The position numbers and the translations under genes are program-made. From NCBI GenBank assembly GCA_030490835.1, contig CM059977.1, positions 11,374,765 through 11,438,764 on the forward strand: DNA of 64,000 bases, given 5' to 3'. Position 1 is the stretch's first letter. The number at the start of each line of letters is the position of its first letter. The DNA comes from Annona cherimola. Its lineage: Eukaryota; Streptophyta; Magnoliopsida; Magnoliales; Annonaceae. The notes below the pieces were generated by a model. It ran no database searches. It was not told the origin of the DNA and was given only the letters and a program-made list of their open reading frames with translations. Of the stretch, positions 11,746 to 24,960 are shown piece after piece.

Positions 11746-12017
11746 GGGGACGTTTGGTAATAGCTAGTGGGAAATGTGGGTGGGAAATGATAGGAGCACA
11801 AATTTCAAGGCACCTCATTAATCAATCAATCATTATATTTTTTCAATTTTATCCCTATATTCTAATTATTTTCCCTATCAACTATCTTCCAACAAACCTA
11901 TTTATTCCAACTTTACCCTTATCATTTCATATCAATCACACAATTTTCAAAATATTCCATTTTCTACTCCCACCAAATACCACATTTCCCACAACTTTTA
12001 CATTCCCAAACGTCCCC
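11746..12017. mobile_element. Tourist/PIF-Harbinger-like MITE, 272 bp
   Basis: Terminal inverted repeats GGGGACGTTTGG (11746) and CCAAACGTCCCC (ending 12017) are perfect over 12 bp, flanked by ATA on both sides (11743-11745 and 12018-12020). A three-base A/T target duplication with G-rich termini suits PIF/Harbinger-derived MITEs. The interior is AT-rich and non-coding. It lies just past the 3' end of the Abraxas-like gene. Confidence 0.65.
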
Positions 12018-12243
12018 ATAGAACAAAGCTTAGGTAATCTTCCGAAAGCAGAATTTGATTAGAATTCCTAGCCTCCAGAAAGTAGGCCACGGCTTGCAAA
12101 GCAGGGAATATTAGAAGGATTGGAGAAGTAACAAGATCTAATCAATGACTAAACGATTATACTTATGAACAGAAGCAAATAAAACATAACAGAATATCTC
12201 ATGGGGGAGAGAACAATACCACATAAAGCCAATATGCCTTCAG

Positions 12244-15200
12244 TTATTCATGGACTTTTTCCATTCCTGCAATTTTGCACCGTAAATTCACATTCCGGTT
12301 TTCCTGATAAAAACCAAGGAAAAGTCAATGATAATTGATAAACAATTTCAAGGAATTTGACAAAATGCAATTTTGAAAATTTTGAAATCATAAACAATAA
12401 TGCAATGATTTATTCTTTACACAGAATTACTCAAGTATAATGGTTAGAGATGATCACTGTTGAAACTTTTGGAACATACTAACATCAGACAAGAAGAAGT
12501 ATCTTTCACACTTAACATCAAAAAAAAAAAAAACCCATAAAAAGCAAGTCCCCATGAATATAAAGTAATATCCCTATGAATGAAATGCACCATCCTTGCC
12601 AACAGAACCGACAACATAACCACTGGAACCTGAAAGTGCATCATTAGCAAATTGGAAATCAAGATAACATGCCCTGTGCACAAAAAGGGCATCCATAAAC
12701 CAAAGATTGAATACAATCATGAAGGGGAAATAAATCCCCAGAGGAAAAAGCTCTGTTCGACCTTTCATGGCCCATTAGTTAAATGAGAATGGCTGGCTGA
12801 AAATATCATGACAATGGCTGACCTCTTGGGACTCGGAAGGGAAAAGAACAACCAAACGTACTATTTCCAAAGCATTCAACTGATACCCATGCAAATAAAC
12901 AGGTAAAATCTATGCAAGAAAACATGCACTTGCTATTTGAACTCAAGCCCACATAATCAAAACCATGATCTCAAAATATAGTTCCACACAATCCTTAAAA
13001 CGTAGTAGAATCAAGAATATCTAGTGCACATATCTTGAAGAAAAAGTAAATTCCCCAAGCAGCAAGAAAGGAATCATAGTCACGAGTACAACAAGGTAAG
13101 AGACACAGTAAACCCCATAGGCACCAGTGAAAGCATGGGATCTAATAATAAACAGAGCCCGAATTTGAGGCAGAAAAAACTCAATCAAGCCCAGCTCTGG
13201 CTTCACTAGAGCAGAGCTTGTCAAGCTCATGCTCGCTGTTAACCCAAGTTAGAGTAACCAGTTCTAGCATCACAACGGTTTTGACAGGCTTATAATATAT
13301 AACATGTATGCAAATGAATGAAGCTTAAGTTTGAACAGCCCCAAGCCACCTATCAAGCAGATAACAACTAAGGGAACCAAACACACTCAAATGCTCGAAA
13401 GTCAAGATCAAGAAACTTGGAACTCTTTAGCATATTGGCCTGCAGCCTGCCTAAGTACAGGATCACCATAATGTTGAGTATCAATGGCTGACAAGGAGCA
13501 AACCATCTAATAACCAGGGACAGCAACAGTATGAAAATAACTAGTCGTGCCATAACAAAAGCAAATCCTTGAGCAAGCACCATTTTTGTTCTATTCAGAA
13601 ATTTCAAAGGAAAAATGTTCTTAGTGTCTGTCCAAATTATACAGAAATTAGGAAGTCGACAATAGAGATTCTATATGATGCACATAAACTTCAATAAAAT
13701 TTCAGAACTTTGTATTAATGAGGGGATTGAATGCACAAAAATAATTTATAAACAAAGACTAGAAATTTTCAGCTTTTACTAATAATGGCACAAATCGATG
13801 TTTTTGATACCACCTCAGCAATTGAACTTTTTAATCTGACAGTTGGTTTCACACTGGTTCAACCATCGATTCAAATCAATGAAGTTTTTCTTTTTCAGAA
13901 AATCACATGGGAGGTGAAAAAGATGGAGCAAGAGAGACGAAATCCCAGGGCTGATCCTTAAAAGAATCTGCATCCTCATCAGTAAGACACCAACTTTTGC
14001 CTAACCTGGTTGAATCAGATCACTACTTAAGCAGTAAAACAGCCCAGTTCCTCTTATCTGTATGGCTTTTGTAAAAAAAAAAAAAAAAACATTTGCAAAA
14101 TGAACGAGATGGCCTAAGGAGTAATTGACGGTTGAGAAATTGCACATCTTAAATCTATCGCAATCTCTTCTTCTTTTCCCATTCTATCATATTCCCTTCT
14201 TTCTTTCTCCATGTGCGTGTTTGGTATTTATTCACTTAATAAAAGGATTTTATTTTATTGCCCAGCTCAGATATGAATGACCAAGGAAGCCGACCAAGCT
14301 ACAAGCCGAGCTTCAACAAGGCAAATCCACACTTCAAGTAAAAATTTCAGCAACATGGAAAATAAAACACTCCAGCCATCCACATCCACATTACCTGTTC
14401 AAGCACTCCCACCGAGCTCTTCTCTACTGCCCTAGCCAATACCTCCAGTTTCGCCAGCATTTTCAAATACAAGTCCTCCACCTCCGAAGTATGATTCCCC
14501 GCCTCCGGTCCCATCAACCTGCTCAACCTCCCAACATCAAATCCCTCCGCACACGCATCCAACAACTGCTGCTCTTTCGAAGTCTGTTTCATCCGGCTCA
14601 AGCTCTCACCACCGCCCACCTGCTCCGCCGCAGCAGCACCAAACGGCAGCCACGGGAACGGCGAGCCAGGACAGAACGAACCGTAATGGCCGCGGAAAGC
14701 AGGGCCGATGTTGATAACATCCAGCGACACCGGCTCGAGCAGGGGACACAATGCGCCGTCGGATCGGCGGCTGCGGCGGAGCTGGAAGGCGCGGTATTCG
14801 TGGGTGTGGATGGAGGGAGAGGTAGAAGCAGAAGAAGAAATGAGGAGAAGGACGAGTGACGGCGGAGACGACGAAGACGGAGGGAGGATCCGGGTGACAG
14901 GGTCGTCGGCATCGGCATCGGGATTGGGATTGGGCAGGAGGGAAGCTAGGGTTTGGGAGAGGGAGCAAGAGATTGCGTGCTCCCGCAAGGAAGGGCGGAG
15001 TGGGGTGGAGCGGCGAGAGACGAAGAAACCGAGGAGGGTGGGAGAGGGGACGGCGACGGAGGGAGGGATGAAACGACGGAGGGAAGAGAGATGGACGGTT
15101 CCGAGGGAGTCATAGAAAGATAGAGGGGCGGAGGAGGAGGAGAAGGAGGTGATGGTTGCAGCAAGGAGAGGAGTTGGATCGGTGGGGGTTGGGGCATCGG

Positions 15201-15348
15201 AGAGGGAGGGAGGAGTAGAGTGGGCGACGTGGCCGAAGAGGAGGCCATCGACGTCGGACAGGGCAGATACGGCGCGCTGGATGAGGGAGGCGATGGTGGG
15301 CCCAGGGATGGAGAGCTTGTGGAAATGGGGATCGCCGCCGCGGTCCAT
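12244..15348 (-). CDS. Abraxas-like protein (BRISC/BRCA1-A complex subunit type)
   Basis: Two-exon minus-strand gene: exon 1 is 15348-14395 (318 codons) and exon 2 is 12303-12244 (19 codons plus stop), separated by a 2091-bp GT-AG intron, giving 337 residues. The N-terminus carries IPGPTIASLIQRAVSA and DVDGLLFGHVAH, the start of an MPN-like (catalytically dead JAMM-related) fold as in Abraxas/FAM175 scaffolds. These hold the BRCC36 deubiquitinase in BRISC or BRCA1-A complexes. SLDVINIGPAFRGHYGSFCP, DLYLKMLAKLEVLARAVEKS and the C-terminal ENRNVNLRCKIAGMEKVHE follow; the last part is probably a short coiled coil. Exon 1 ends VGVLEQ in phase 0 and exon 2 starts cleanly after ttatcag, which supports the join. 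Reading on past the donor gives only MWMWMAGVFYFPCC and a stop. Family assignment rests on recall of plant orthologues; the exact complex in this plant is inference. Exon 1 is GC-rich, the intron AT-rich. Confidence 0.75.
12304..14394 (-). other. Intron of the Abraxas-like gene
   Basis: GT at 14394-14393 and AG at 12305-12304 on the minus strand. The 2.1-kb interior is AT-rich. Several ORFs of 60-90 codons rich in hydrophobic residues (12444-12768, 13021-13230, 13368-13607) lack family resemblance and are taken as chance. A short open segment near 13920-14010 reading DQPWDFVSLAPSFSPPM before a stop is noted but not claimed. Confidence 0.6.
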
Positions 15349-17558
15349 TGACAGACGGGGGAGTCGCAGCAGAGCAAGAGCGAGAGAGAGACGCCGCGCG
15401 CGTGCGAGGAAGAGGGAGTGAGATTGGAGGGTGGCCCTGCAGCTGTCGGATGGTCTGGGCTCGCACCTCCGACACTTGGACTCCTCAACCGCCGGTAAAT
15501 CGATAAAACTAATAGAAAGGTTTATGGCTAATGTTTCGGTGATTACGCCTTACCCAAGAAGTTTTTCAATTTTTAAAAATTTTTTATTTTTTGGAATTGA
15601 TGCTGGTGCCCGAGTAAACACTTTTTTTTTTTTTACCGTTCAAAGTTTACGTTTTTTTGTCCACTAAAAAAAAAGTTTACATTTTTTGTTTCTTATTTTT
15701 TAATCTTAAAAATATTGTAAAAATTCAAGAATATGAAAATTCTATAAGTGTTTTTAGAAAGTAATAAAAAATTTTAATATAAAAGTTTTTATAGTAAGAA
15801 AAAATGATATGATATAATATAAATAATAATAATAATAATAAAGTGTAAAAATGATAAAGTTGAAATAGATAAGTAAATTATATAAGTAGTTATGTAGAAA
15901 TAATTAAAAATTAGAGTAATTGTACAGAAAAAATATAAAAAATAATTTAAAATAAGATATAGTAGAGAGTAAAATCTTGTAATTAAACAAATACATCTTT
16001 TATATATATATATATAAAAACTTTTTTGAGCCTTTATATCCATATAAAATAAAAAATAAATAAGTAAAATTTACAAAAGCATATTCCAAATATAAGATTA
16101 TATTTCGAAAATAGCACATATTACAGTAAATTTTATCTTTAATTTTAAATATGAAAACGCAGTTAAGTCTTATCCTAAACTACGCAAAGTTTTCAAAACG
16201 ACCAATTTGCTCTTGTTATTTTTTCAAAAAGTCATATGCATAAACTGTCAAAAAAAAGTCATATGCACAGGGAGTTGAGTATTTTTACGCCATTTTGTTA
16301 ATTTTTTTATGATATCCAATTACAATAACTTGTACATCTTCTTATTTTTATTTTTGTAACTTCACATTATTTTTAACATTTGCCATGACTGCATTATCAT
16401 ATTTAGGATTATGGGCGTAAAAAGCTATGATTGTATTTGAAATTAACCCATATGAGCATAATTAAATCAAATAACCACATTTTGGACTGGATACCAAACC
16501 AATGAAGCTTGTCTGAATTGTTTTGTAATTACACAAATGATGAAGAATGCCGAATTGCGGATCAGGTTAATTCGGTAAAAGGTTAACTACGGGCAATAAG
16601 ACATTGTCGCTCTTATGAAGGGGAGATAGGGATTTTTTTCTCTCTTTTACGTGATCTCAAACACGGTCTTAACTACTGGTGGCAAGACGTTGTGGCTTTT
16701 TTATAGCTGGATGCCTCTTCCACCTTGCATATATGCAACGGTTTTATTGCAATGTCCCCCGCAAGTGGGGGGTTTTTCCAATTCTCCCCCTGTACATGGA
16801 GGTTTTACAGATTTTCCTTTCAAATAATGGTATTGGAAATTTTCTTCCACGGTCTAAGATCGTGAAAATATTTGAATGTAATATCAGTTGTCACAGTATA
16901 TACATACAAATCAAAAAATAACCTTAACTAATTGTTAAAAAATTATTTAAATAGCAATTGGTCAACACAGATTCAATTGATAGAAAATTTAAACTATTAG
17001 TTCATTTTTATTTATATGTAATTAGATTAGGTCTTTATTTTGTGATCTAATTGTTGATTGCAAGTTCTTCGGTCCCTCACTCTCTGATTTTCCTTCTCAA
17101 ATCTAATTTTAAAAATCTCACCCCTCTTTCTTCTCACAAAATTCTCCCTTGAAAGTTCTTTCATTATTTTTTATTCTTTTATTTTAATTTCTATTCTCCC
17201 TTTTTCCAATTAACTCCTTCTTTCAACCTGCGTTGGATGAAAGAGAAGAGAAGCAAGAGGCGGAGGAAAAATACAAACTTTGAGAAGTTATAACTTAGCT
17301 TGTTCTATTCCCCATCTTGAGCTTGTTCCATTCACCATCCATCAAGATACAAAGTATCGAGAAAAAAAAAAAGGAAGGGATATTCCCCCACATGGCATTA
17401 ATTCAATCTGGGACCCAAAATAAATCTTCACAGAACAACAGGAAGAACAAAATCAAACTGACACAAATAGCAATGACTACAACAGCAAATAATATTTAGA
17501 TCAAGCTGCTTCAAAGCAGAGCAAGTGAGCAACCATCTTATGTCTGGCATTCTTCCCT
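15349..17558. other. Intergenic between Abraxas-like and laccase genes
   Basis: No gene seen. It includes a copy of the 280-bp MITE family (about 15735-15985), AT and A tracts, and at about 16540-16920 a slightly less AT-rich segment of unknown nature (gttaactacgggcaataag, ccgcaagtggggggtttttc) that may be an old LTR fragment. Confidence 0.5.
15735..15985. mobile_element. 280-bp MITE family copy (diverged)
   Basis: Matches the family core: aatgatatgatata, aaaatgataaagttgaaatagataag, agttatgtagaaataatt, aattgtacagaaaaa. Ends are eroded. Confidence 0.5.
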
Positions 17559-20326
17559 CTAACACCGGGGCAGATCTGCTGGAGGCGGCTCCAATGACTG
17601 CAATTTTCCAACTCCATCTTCAACGATCAGAACCATGGCCAATCCCCATGTGATGTGAACATCCAAGTGACAGTGCATCAGCCAAACTCCTGCATCCAAC
17701 AATTTTTTTCAGTCAGCACCAATAAAATTCATAAACTAGCATCAAGCTCTAGAAGCACCAGAGCACAAAATTTATCAAAAGGTTGTGAATTTCTTACCTG
17801 GATTATCAGCAACAAATCTGATGACTGCCCACCCACCTTGAGGAACTCCGATGGTGTTCCTCATCGGCGGGTCCACGAGGTTGAACTTCTGTGTGTCGGT
17901 CCGCGGGTTGAAATTCCCAAACCCTTGTGCCAGCACGTAGAAATGGTACCCATGTAGATGCATCGGGTGGTTCTCCGGCGTGACTATGCTTGTGTCCTGC
18001 AACACCATCTGCACCGTCTGGCCATACCTCACCTTGTAGCCTTTCGTGGCTCTAACAGGGCGCCACAGAGCACGGCTGACGTTCTGCGCGGTGTAGTCGA
18101 ATTGCACCGGCGGGACGGGTGGGAAGTTGGCTGTGAACACGCCGGGGATGCCGAAGCGATAGGCCTGCAAGATGGATGTGCGCCTGGGGAGAACAAAGGA
18201 GACATTGTTCATGCTAGCAGTGAAGCGCATTCCATTTGGCCCTGCGCATCTCCGGCCCCGGGGGCAGGGGAGGGTGCCCAATCCAACAGTAACGAAGAGG
18301 TTTTTATCGACCTTCCTGGGAACAGGCATTCGTGAGGGGCTCCTTAACTGAAATGTGAATGCGGTTGCAGGGCCGGAGTCATTATAGAATGGGAGGAATG
18401 GCAAAGCAGGGCTCCTGTTTTTGGATGCTCCTTTAGCAGGACAAGGTGCAGACTTGTATTCCAGGATGGCGGTGGTGGTGGTGTTGTCAAAGGATGCATT
18501 TTGGGTAGTTACGTAGGCACGGGCAGCCATGTAGTAGCGCCCCGGCAGCTGGTTTGCGGTGATCAGGACATCGGTGGTCTGGCCGGGCGCGATCATGATG
18601 ACAGAAGTGGTCAAGGGCTTGGTGTAGGAGGCATCAATGGCCACAACTGTCATGGAGTGGCCAGCAATGGCAAAATAGAGCTCTTGATTGAGGGCAGCGT
18701 TGATGATGCGCAAGAGGTTGGTCTCGCCGGTGGCCACGGGGATTACTGTCGTCCCTGTTTGATAGCAATTCAGCAGCCAAATGAAATTTGTAATTTTTTC
18801 TTTTGGTTTTCGTATCAAATAAGGGGAACTTTTCTTCTTCTTTTTTTTTAATTAAGTTGATGCCTTATGATCAATCCATGCTTGAAAATTGAGCCCATGT
18901 TTGAAGAAAGGGAATAGTTAGTAATGAAATGGTTTTGTATAGATGTCACGTGTTTCACAGGCATTAGCAGCGGCGAAGTTGGAGCTGGCGAAGGATTCAC
19001 CTTTGCTAGAACATCTGTAGAGATCACCAGGTTGGCCATTGATGGTGAAAGCATCTGAAACATTAGGAGCTCCCCCTGTCCTTGTCGCCTGGTTTACAAC
19101 ATCAATTGGGTTTGCATCCCACCATTCCCCTGGTCAAATAAATCAATAAAGCTTAAAATTCCCAATTGGAAATAAACTTTGGAAAGTCAAAAATTATGCA
19201 TTTCATAACAGATTGAAAAATATATATCTATATATTCAGAAAGGAAAATTTTTTCTCCCATAATATTATGACTCAACCCATCCAGCTCTTTTCTACGAGT
19301 AAGCCAACTGCACTTGACCATGCACCAGTGTATAGAAGTTCAACCAAGCCGAACTTTTCAACAGCAGTTATGCGTCATCCCCACAGGAAACAAATGAACA
19401 GCTGGTCTCTTGGGCCACCATGCAACGTGGGACTTACCAACTCAATTCACCAAAATTATTCAGAAAACAATATAGCAGCAGCAGCCATGAAAATGAGCTA
19501 ATAATTACCAAGGATGACCGGGGCTTCGCGCTTGGGCTTAGGGAATGGGTAGAATCCCCTGGGATATATGATCAAGGCGCCATGGACGGTGGCCCGCAGC
19601 CATGAGCTGTGAGCATGCCACCACAAGGTGCCCTCCTGATCTTGGATGGTGAACCTGTAGGTGAAGGTTCCACCAGGCCTGATGGGGCACTGAGTAACGT
19701 ACTCCGGACCATCTGCCCACGCTGTCCTCAGCTGCCGAACTCCATGCCTACAACCAACGTGGAAAACAGAACAGAACAGAACAGAACAGCTTCAGGGACT
19801 ACCCTGTGCAGGTACGTGACTATCCCACATTTCCTCTTCTAGACCTACTCAAGATTACGAATATGCAAGCTGATCACCCTCCCCTTGGTGCACTCACGTG
19901 GCCATGCACGCTAATAAAAATGCCATGCATTTGTACATGAGCCACATAGTTATTCATTTAAGACTAAATAATTCCAATTTACCAATGCAAGGTGACATTG
20001 TATCTGGCTCTGTTTGTGACTTTGATGACTAAGGTGTCTCCATTTCTGACATGCAAAGTGGGGCCAGGGAATTGCCCGTTCACCGTAATGATGTTGTGGG
20101 TCTTGCACAGCCTCTTCACTGGTTTTGCTCGGACCTGTGCATTTTTTCATTCCATAATGAACAATAGTCCGAAACACAAGGAGGACAACACCATTAAAAA
20201 TGAATAAGCAGAAAAGAGGACAAGTACCACAAAGTCATGGTAGTGAACTCTCGGGTGGGCAAATGCTGCCGCGGCTGCAAAGACCAGGCAAAGAGAAGCA
20301 AGGAATGTGTGGAGTAAAGCTCCCAT
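17559..20326 (-). CDS. Laccase (multicopper oxidase), LAC5/12/13-like
   Basis: Complete secreted laccase, the four-copper p-diphenol:O2 oxidase that polymerises monolignols in cell walls. Six exons on the minus strand: 20326-20228, 20134-19983, 19747-19509, 19129-19001, 18754-17798 and 17689-17559. All introns are GT-AG and phases fit, giving 568 residues. The first 23 or so residues ([20 protein letters not shown]) are a signal peptide. Copper ligands: HWHG at about residue 83 (split by intron 2), HAHSSW at about 130, [10 protein letters not shown] at about 471 and [14 protein letters not shown] at about 529. The type-1 axial position is Leu. [33 protein letters not shown] and [14 protein letters not shown] are typical of the LAC5/12/13 clade. 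It ends PPPADLPRC. Exon sizes 152, 129 and about 957 match the conserved laccase gene structure. Several N-glycosylation sites (NVT, NVS, NAS, NDS) are present. I see no lesion. Confidence 0.95.
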
Positions 20327-20383
20327 GCTTAGTTTGTTACAAAGCCCTTGTTTAGGATATGTGGATGAGAAAGAAAGGAGACG

Positions 20384-20411
20384 GTATATATATAGAGAGA
20401 GAGAGAGAGGA
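20384..20411 (-). promoter_or_regulatory. TATA box and AG tract of laccase promoter
   Basis: On the minus strand TATATATA (20386-20393) lies about 60 bp before the laccase ATG and follows a (CT)n tract (20394-20411). Position and sequence fit a core promoter; the transcription start is inferred. Confidence 0.6.
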
Positions 20412-23400
20412 CGCATAAGTGTAGAATGGTCGTGTGGTTGGCAGATTAGGTTGGTTATGTGAAATTTTTATTTCTACTGCTTTGATTGGAGCTGTCATGG
20501 TTTTAAGGCTCCATAGTCTAAATTGTCTAATTACTCTAGCGGAGTTGGTGCACCCACTAGCCCATTCCAAAATTGAAGTATTTTAATGAGTTCTCATTTC
20601 ACAAGTCTTCATGTGCAACTCAACTTTGAAAGTGCCTCATTACTTTTTTAACTTCCCTTTCCAACGTTGTAAAGAATTTCAAGTTCATTTCCTTTTATCC
20701 ACCCGGGGAATTAAATCCTACAAATATCTTCCACAATAATAGTTGCGTTCATTTGATGAGGCTAACCTTGCGTGCTTTATCGTCTAATATCCAAATTCAT
20801 GGCGATAATTAAATGCGGAAAAATTCAATTCAACTCATCAACGTCCAAACTTCAGCATGAAGGATTTGCACCCACTTAAAGATCAGCCAAAAGTCAAAGT
20901 TGGTGATTTGTGTAAAGTAATTGTGTTTGCAATTTTGGATCATGATGGTAAAAGTTGGAAGAGTCCTTTATTCTACGTAGAAGTGGTTCTACATAATCCA
21001 TCCATGTTTTAAGTTAATAATTGATAAAAAAAATTCATTTTATTTATTATATTTAACATTATTTATTTAGGTAAGAAGTAAAGTTCTATTAAATTAAAAA
21101 TTTGCATGAGCTAAATTTTTTTAAAATATATATTCATGTGTAAATTACAAAAGATACTTAAGTTCATTTACATATGCATTGGAATGTAATCATCATTATA
21201 AAATTATCTCTCTATATAATAATGATTTTTCAATGAATTAGATGTTTAAAGGATACATAATTTTAAAATTAATATTTATTATAAATTATTTTACTACATT
21301 AATTTTACACACAAAGATGAAGCTCGGGAATGGACAAATGATGAAATTTTTCATAACAATACAATTAAAGTTAAAAAATAATGTAATTAAAGTTAAAAAA
21401 AACAATGGATGAAGAATTTTTCATCAGATTTTAAGATAGGATAGATGAATAGGGTGATAGAAGTGTAGTTTCTTAGATGCGTAACTTAAGTTAGAAGATA
21501 ATATTTGATTATAGTCATAAACAAAGCATATAAAAGAAGAATTCTAGCTAATGTAATCCTTTGTTCGTGTACATGTCCACGCACCTTTGCTTTTTTTAAT
21601 TTAGTTTTTAATATAAATAATTTATTATGTTGATCAATAATTATTTATTTAGGATGTCAAAAATAATTTTGATTGGAAATTTATATATTTAAAAATTTTA
21701 ATACCTTTTAGAATGAACATAAAATAATTATTAAAATTTAAAAAAAAATTAACATACATGATTTATTTGGAACTGAATATATAATAATTTTTATGCCGAA
21801 AATTGAATATATAATCATTAGAAGTTCATTCAAGACAGTTTTAGATTGAAAATACAACAACTTTTTACAACTTTTTAAAACTGTACGTATGTACGATGAA
21901 TCGTATGGATGATTTCGATATGAAAAATAACAACAATAAAAAAAATGGTATACTTCCAATGGCAAATTTTCTTGAGTATACCACTGCCAATTGCCTAATC
22001 ATTTAATATAGATGACATGATTTTAAAAAAAAACCAAACAATGCAAAGGCAATCTAAATATGAAAAGATAAAATAAAAAAAATTAAAAATTAAAAACTGA
22101 GTGTATACATGCGTCTTGTTTTTATAAGTTTAATATACTGAACATTAAAATTGCAGCGGCAACATGACTCGTCCTTTCCAAGACATAAAAATATTTAAAA
22201 ACATGTTTTAATGCTGCTGGTGGCAGAGGAATCTCGCTGATGTACCTTTTGGGTCCTCTCCGATTAATGATTTTCAATTTAATATAACCAACTGTCGTCT
22301 TTATCTCTGTAAATTTATTTATGATAATTGACAACAACATAATATTTATTAAAATTTTAAATTAGACATAATGATAGAACCTTTTAAGACTATCAACTAA
22401 CTTATTAACTGAAGTTTTCTTTGTGTGAAAGATATAAAAGAGGAGTAATTGATTAAATCATGAGTGATAATTAATGTTGAATGGCGATAACCATATATAA
22501 GAAACAGAAATCTAAAATAGATAACTTTTTTTAAAAAGATGAACAACAACATAATATTTATTAAAATTTTAAATCAGCCATAATGACAGAAGCTTTTAAG
22601 GCTATTAACTAACGTATTAACTGAAATTTTCTTTTTGTGAAAGATATAAAAGAGGAGTAATTGATTAAATCATGAGTGATAATCAATGTCGAATGATGAC
22701 AACCATATATATAAGATACAAACAACTAAACCACCTAAGAGTAGCGTATGTGGCTATGAGCTTTGTCTTCTTAAGTATGGTCTTAAGTTGGAAACCTAGT
22801 AAGGGTTATATTTTCTTATTTAATTGTGAGGGCTATGTTACCCCCTTTATTGTATTCGAGAGTTTATCGTCTCTCCTGTTAATATTAAGAAGCTTGTGAT
22901 TATCTTCTGATATAAAATTTGTAAGAATTGTCACAGTGCTTAATTGTAATATAAGTTAAGATGTGATGTAAAATATACACAATAAAAAATTTAAAAAACT
23001 AATATAGATAACTTATTTAAAAGATGAATAATATTAAAAAAATAAGTTAATTACAAATACTTTAAATGTCACATCTCTACAAAAAAAAAAGATAAGAAGG
23101 TGAAAACGAAATTTTTTAAAAAAAAAAACTCCTGCCTTCCTCTCACCATAATAAATTTTTTCATTTTTTCTTCTCAAAAGAAACACAGTACTATTAATTA
23201 ATTTTCAACTCGCCATGTGCAGGTGAGTAGATAAGCAATTTATTTACTCTTGAATAATAAATGAATGAAATGTTATGAAATTCCATTAAAACTTCAGCAG
23301 TATTTTATAAACTTCCGTTTTTGCTATCTAGACTATTATTTTCTAACAAACAAGTAACGTTAGAGAGATTACTCATGAAAAACGTAACAACCCTCAATAG

Positions 23401-23870
23401 CAAAACTCATATAGAAATGCCTAATTAAATATCTCCATTTATATATAGTTCATATATATTATATTAATTAACAGAAATACTTTTATAGTGCTCACGTACA
23501 CTATTGAAACTTCAGTGTTGTTATCTTGTTTAAACCTACCTCAACTTTAAGTTATTTGTTTAACTAAGATAAAGTTTTATCTTTCATTAAAAAAAAAAGA
23601 CGAATTTTTATCTTCATCAAATATTTGTGTTAGTCCCTCTTGATAAAAGTAATAAATTGTAAAAATAAGTAAATTAAAAATCGTTTTCAGTCGGAAAATG
23701 TCCACATCAATTTTTCTTCGATTGTCGTTTGTATGATGCTCTTTTACCTTTTCTTCGTCACATGCATCCTCATCTTGAAAAAGTCTTCAGTACCGTATTT
23801 ATTATTTTATATGTTTTTTTTTATAGCATTTTGGAAAAGTGGTCCTTTTCTTTAACGGTTTTGACTAGAG
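20412..23870. other. Intergenic, AT-rich
   Basis: No gene recognised; ORFs are under 80 codons and AT-driven. The main structure is the 212-bp direct duplication at about 22331. The segment at about 22730-22990 (tctctcctgttaatattaag, then tgtaagaattgtcac) recurs weakly at 28770 and 59510 and may be LTR debris. Confidence 0.5.
22331..22750. repeat. Two-copy tandem duplication, period about 212 bp
   Basis: The segment starting acaacaacataatatttatt at 22331 is repeated from 22543 with scattered substitutions; shared blocks include gatataaaagaggagtaatt and gattaaatcatgagtgataa. A weak third partial repeat (atagataactta, aaagatgaa) follows near 23000. Confidence 0.75.
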
Positions 23871-24301
23871 TGGTGTTTAACAATCAAGAAAAGTTGTTAA
23901 TTTTTCACTTTCTTTATTTTTAATTTTTTTACAACTATCTTACTTTTCAATCATTTCTTTACAATTATTTATACAATTATCATATCTATTTTTTTTTTTT
24001 ACTCTTTATCATTACTTTTATCATATCACATCACTTCTCACCGTTTAAAAAGTTTTAAACTAAGGGCTTGTTTGACTATATATAAAACTTTTCGCTTTCA
24101 ACACCTACTTTTTTTAATTATTTCTTCATATTTTCTTATGCAATTATCTAACTTTTTAATCATTTCTACACAATTATTCATGCAACTAACTTATTTATTT
24201 TAACTTTATTTTCTTTATTTTTCATCATTATCATAGCATATCTCATCATTTTCTTTTATTTCAAAAATTTTACACCAAAATTTTTCTTTAAAAAATTCAT
24301 A
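23870..24301. mobile_element. Two adjacent copies of the 280-bp MITE family
   Basis: Both are in T-rich orientation, 23870-24062 (partial) and 24064-24301: tacttttcaatcatttct, acaattatttatacaatta, tattttaactttattttc, tcatcattatcatagcatat. The boundary between them is ctaagggcttgtttgac. Confidence 0.55.
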
Positions 24302-24634
24302 TTTGTATATATACTTGGGTTTAATTAGATCTTTTATCATGTAAAATTCAGCAATTTATTGAATTTGTCTGATATTTCATTTTGATTTTTAAAAAATCAA
24401 CAAATAGAAGGTCGTGTACACATAGAACCGTAAAATATAATTATTTTTAATCAACCGAAATTTACCAGAATTTACTAGAATTAATGGTATTGAACCCGAT
24501 TTTACTAGAATTTCTGATTTTTCAATGCTTAAATTAATGGGATTTAATCAGTAGTTTTTTCACTAAAAGAAGGGAGCATCTTCGCTAGCAGCTCACCTTC
24601 TTGGCTTCATCTGTGCTTTGTTGGCTTGAAAAAA

Positions 24635-24960
24635 GGATCGTGATTTCCTGCACCCGGGTGCACTCAGTTTTCAGTGCACCCGGGTTCATTAAACCCATTT
24701 TAACTTATTTCTTTTTATTGTTTTGAAATTTTTTTTTATAAAAGTGTTAATTTAAGTGTATTTAACATGTGTATCAATTTTTACCATTTTTGGAGTATTT
24801 TAGATATTTATTTTTTATTTTTGAAAATCAGTATCATTTTAGGTAACACTTAGATTAATACTTTTATAAATAAAAAAAAAAATTTAAATAATTAAAAAAT
24901 AATTTAATGCACCCGAGTGCATTGAAGCTCGGTGCACCCGGGTGCAGGAAATCACGGTCC
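24635..24960. mobile_element. Foldback MITE (Mutator-like TSD), 326 bp
   Basis: Terminal inverted repeats begin ggatcgtgatttcctgcacc and, on the other strand, ggaccgtgatttcctgcacc, and continue for about 50 bp through cccgggtgca motifs. Flanking direct repeats TTGAAAAAA (24626-24634 and 24961-24969) give a 9-bp duplication, extendable to 11 or more because of the flanking bases. The interior (acatgtgtatcaatttttac, ttttggagtattttagatat) is the core shared with the related copies below. No coding capacity. Confidence 0.8.

Noticed and set aside
12444..13607. Hydrophobic minus-strand ORFs as membrane-protein exons
   Set aside because: They lie inside the Abraxas-like intron, have no splice-consistent borders or known family, and are explained by T-rich composition.
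14491..15488. Several ORFs overlapping the Abraxas-like exon 1
   Set aside because: Wrong-frame readings of a GC-rich exon; only the 15348-14395 frame shows family motifs and correct splice borders.
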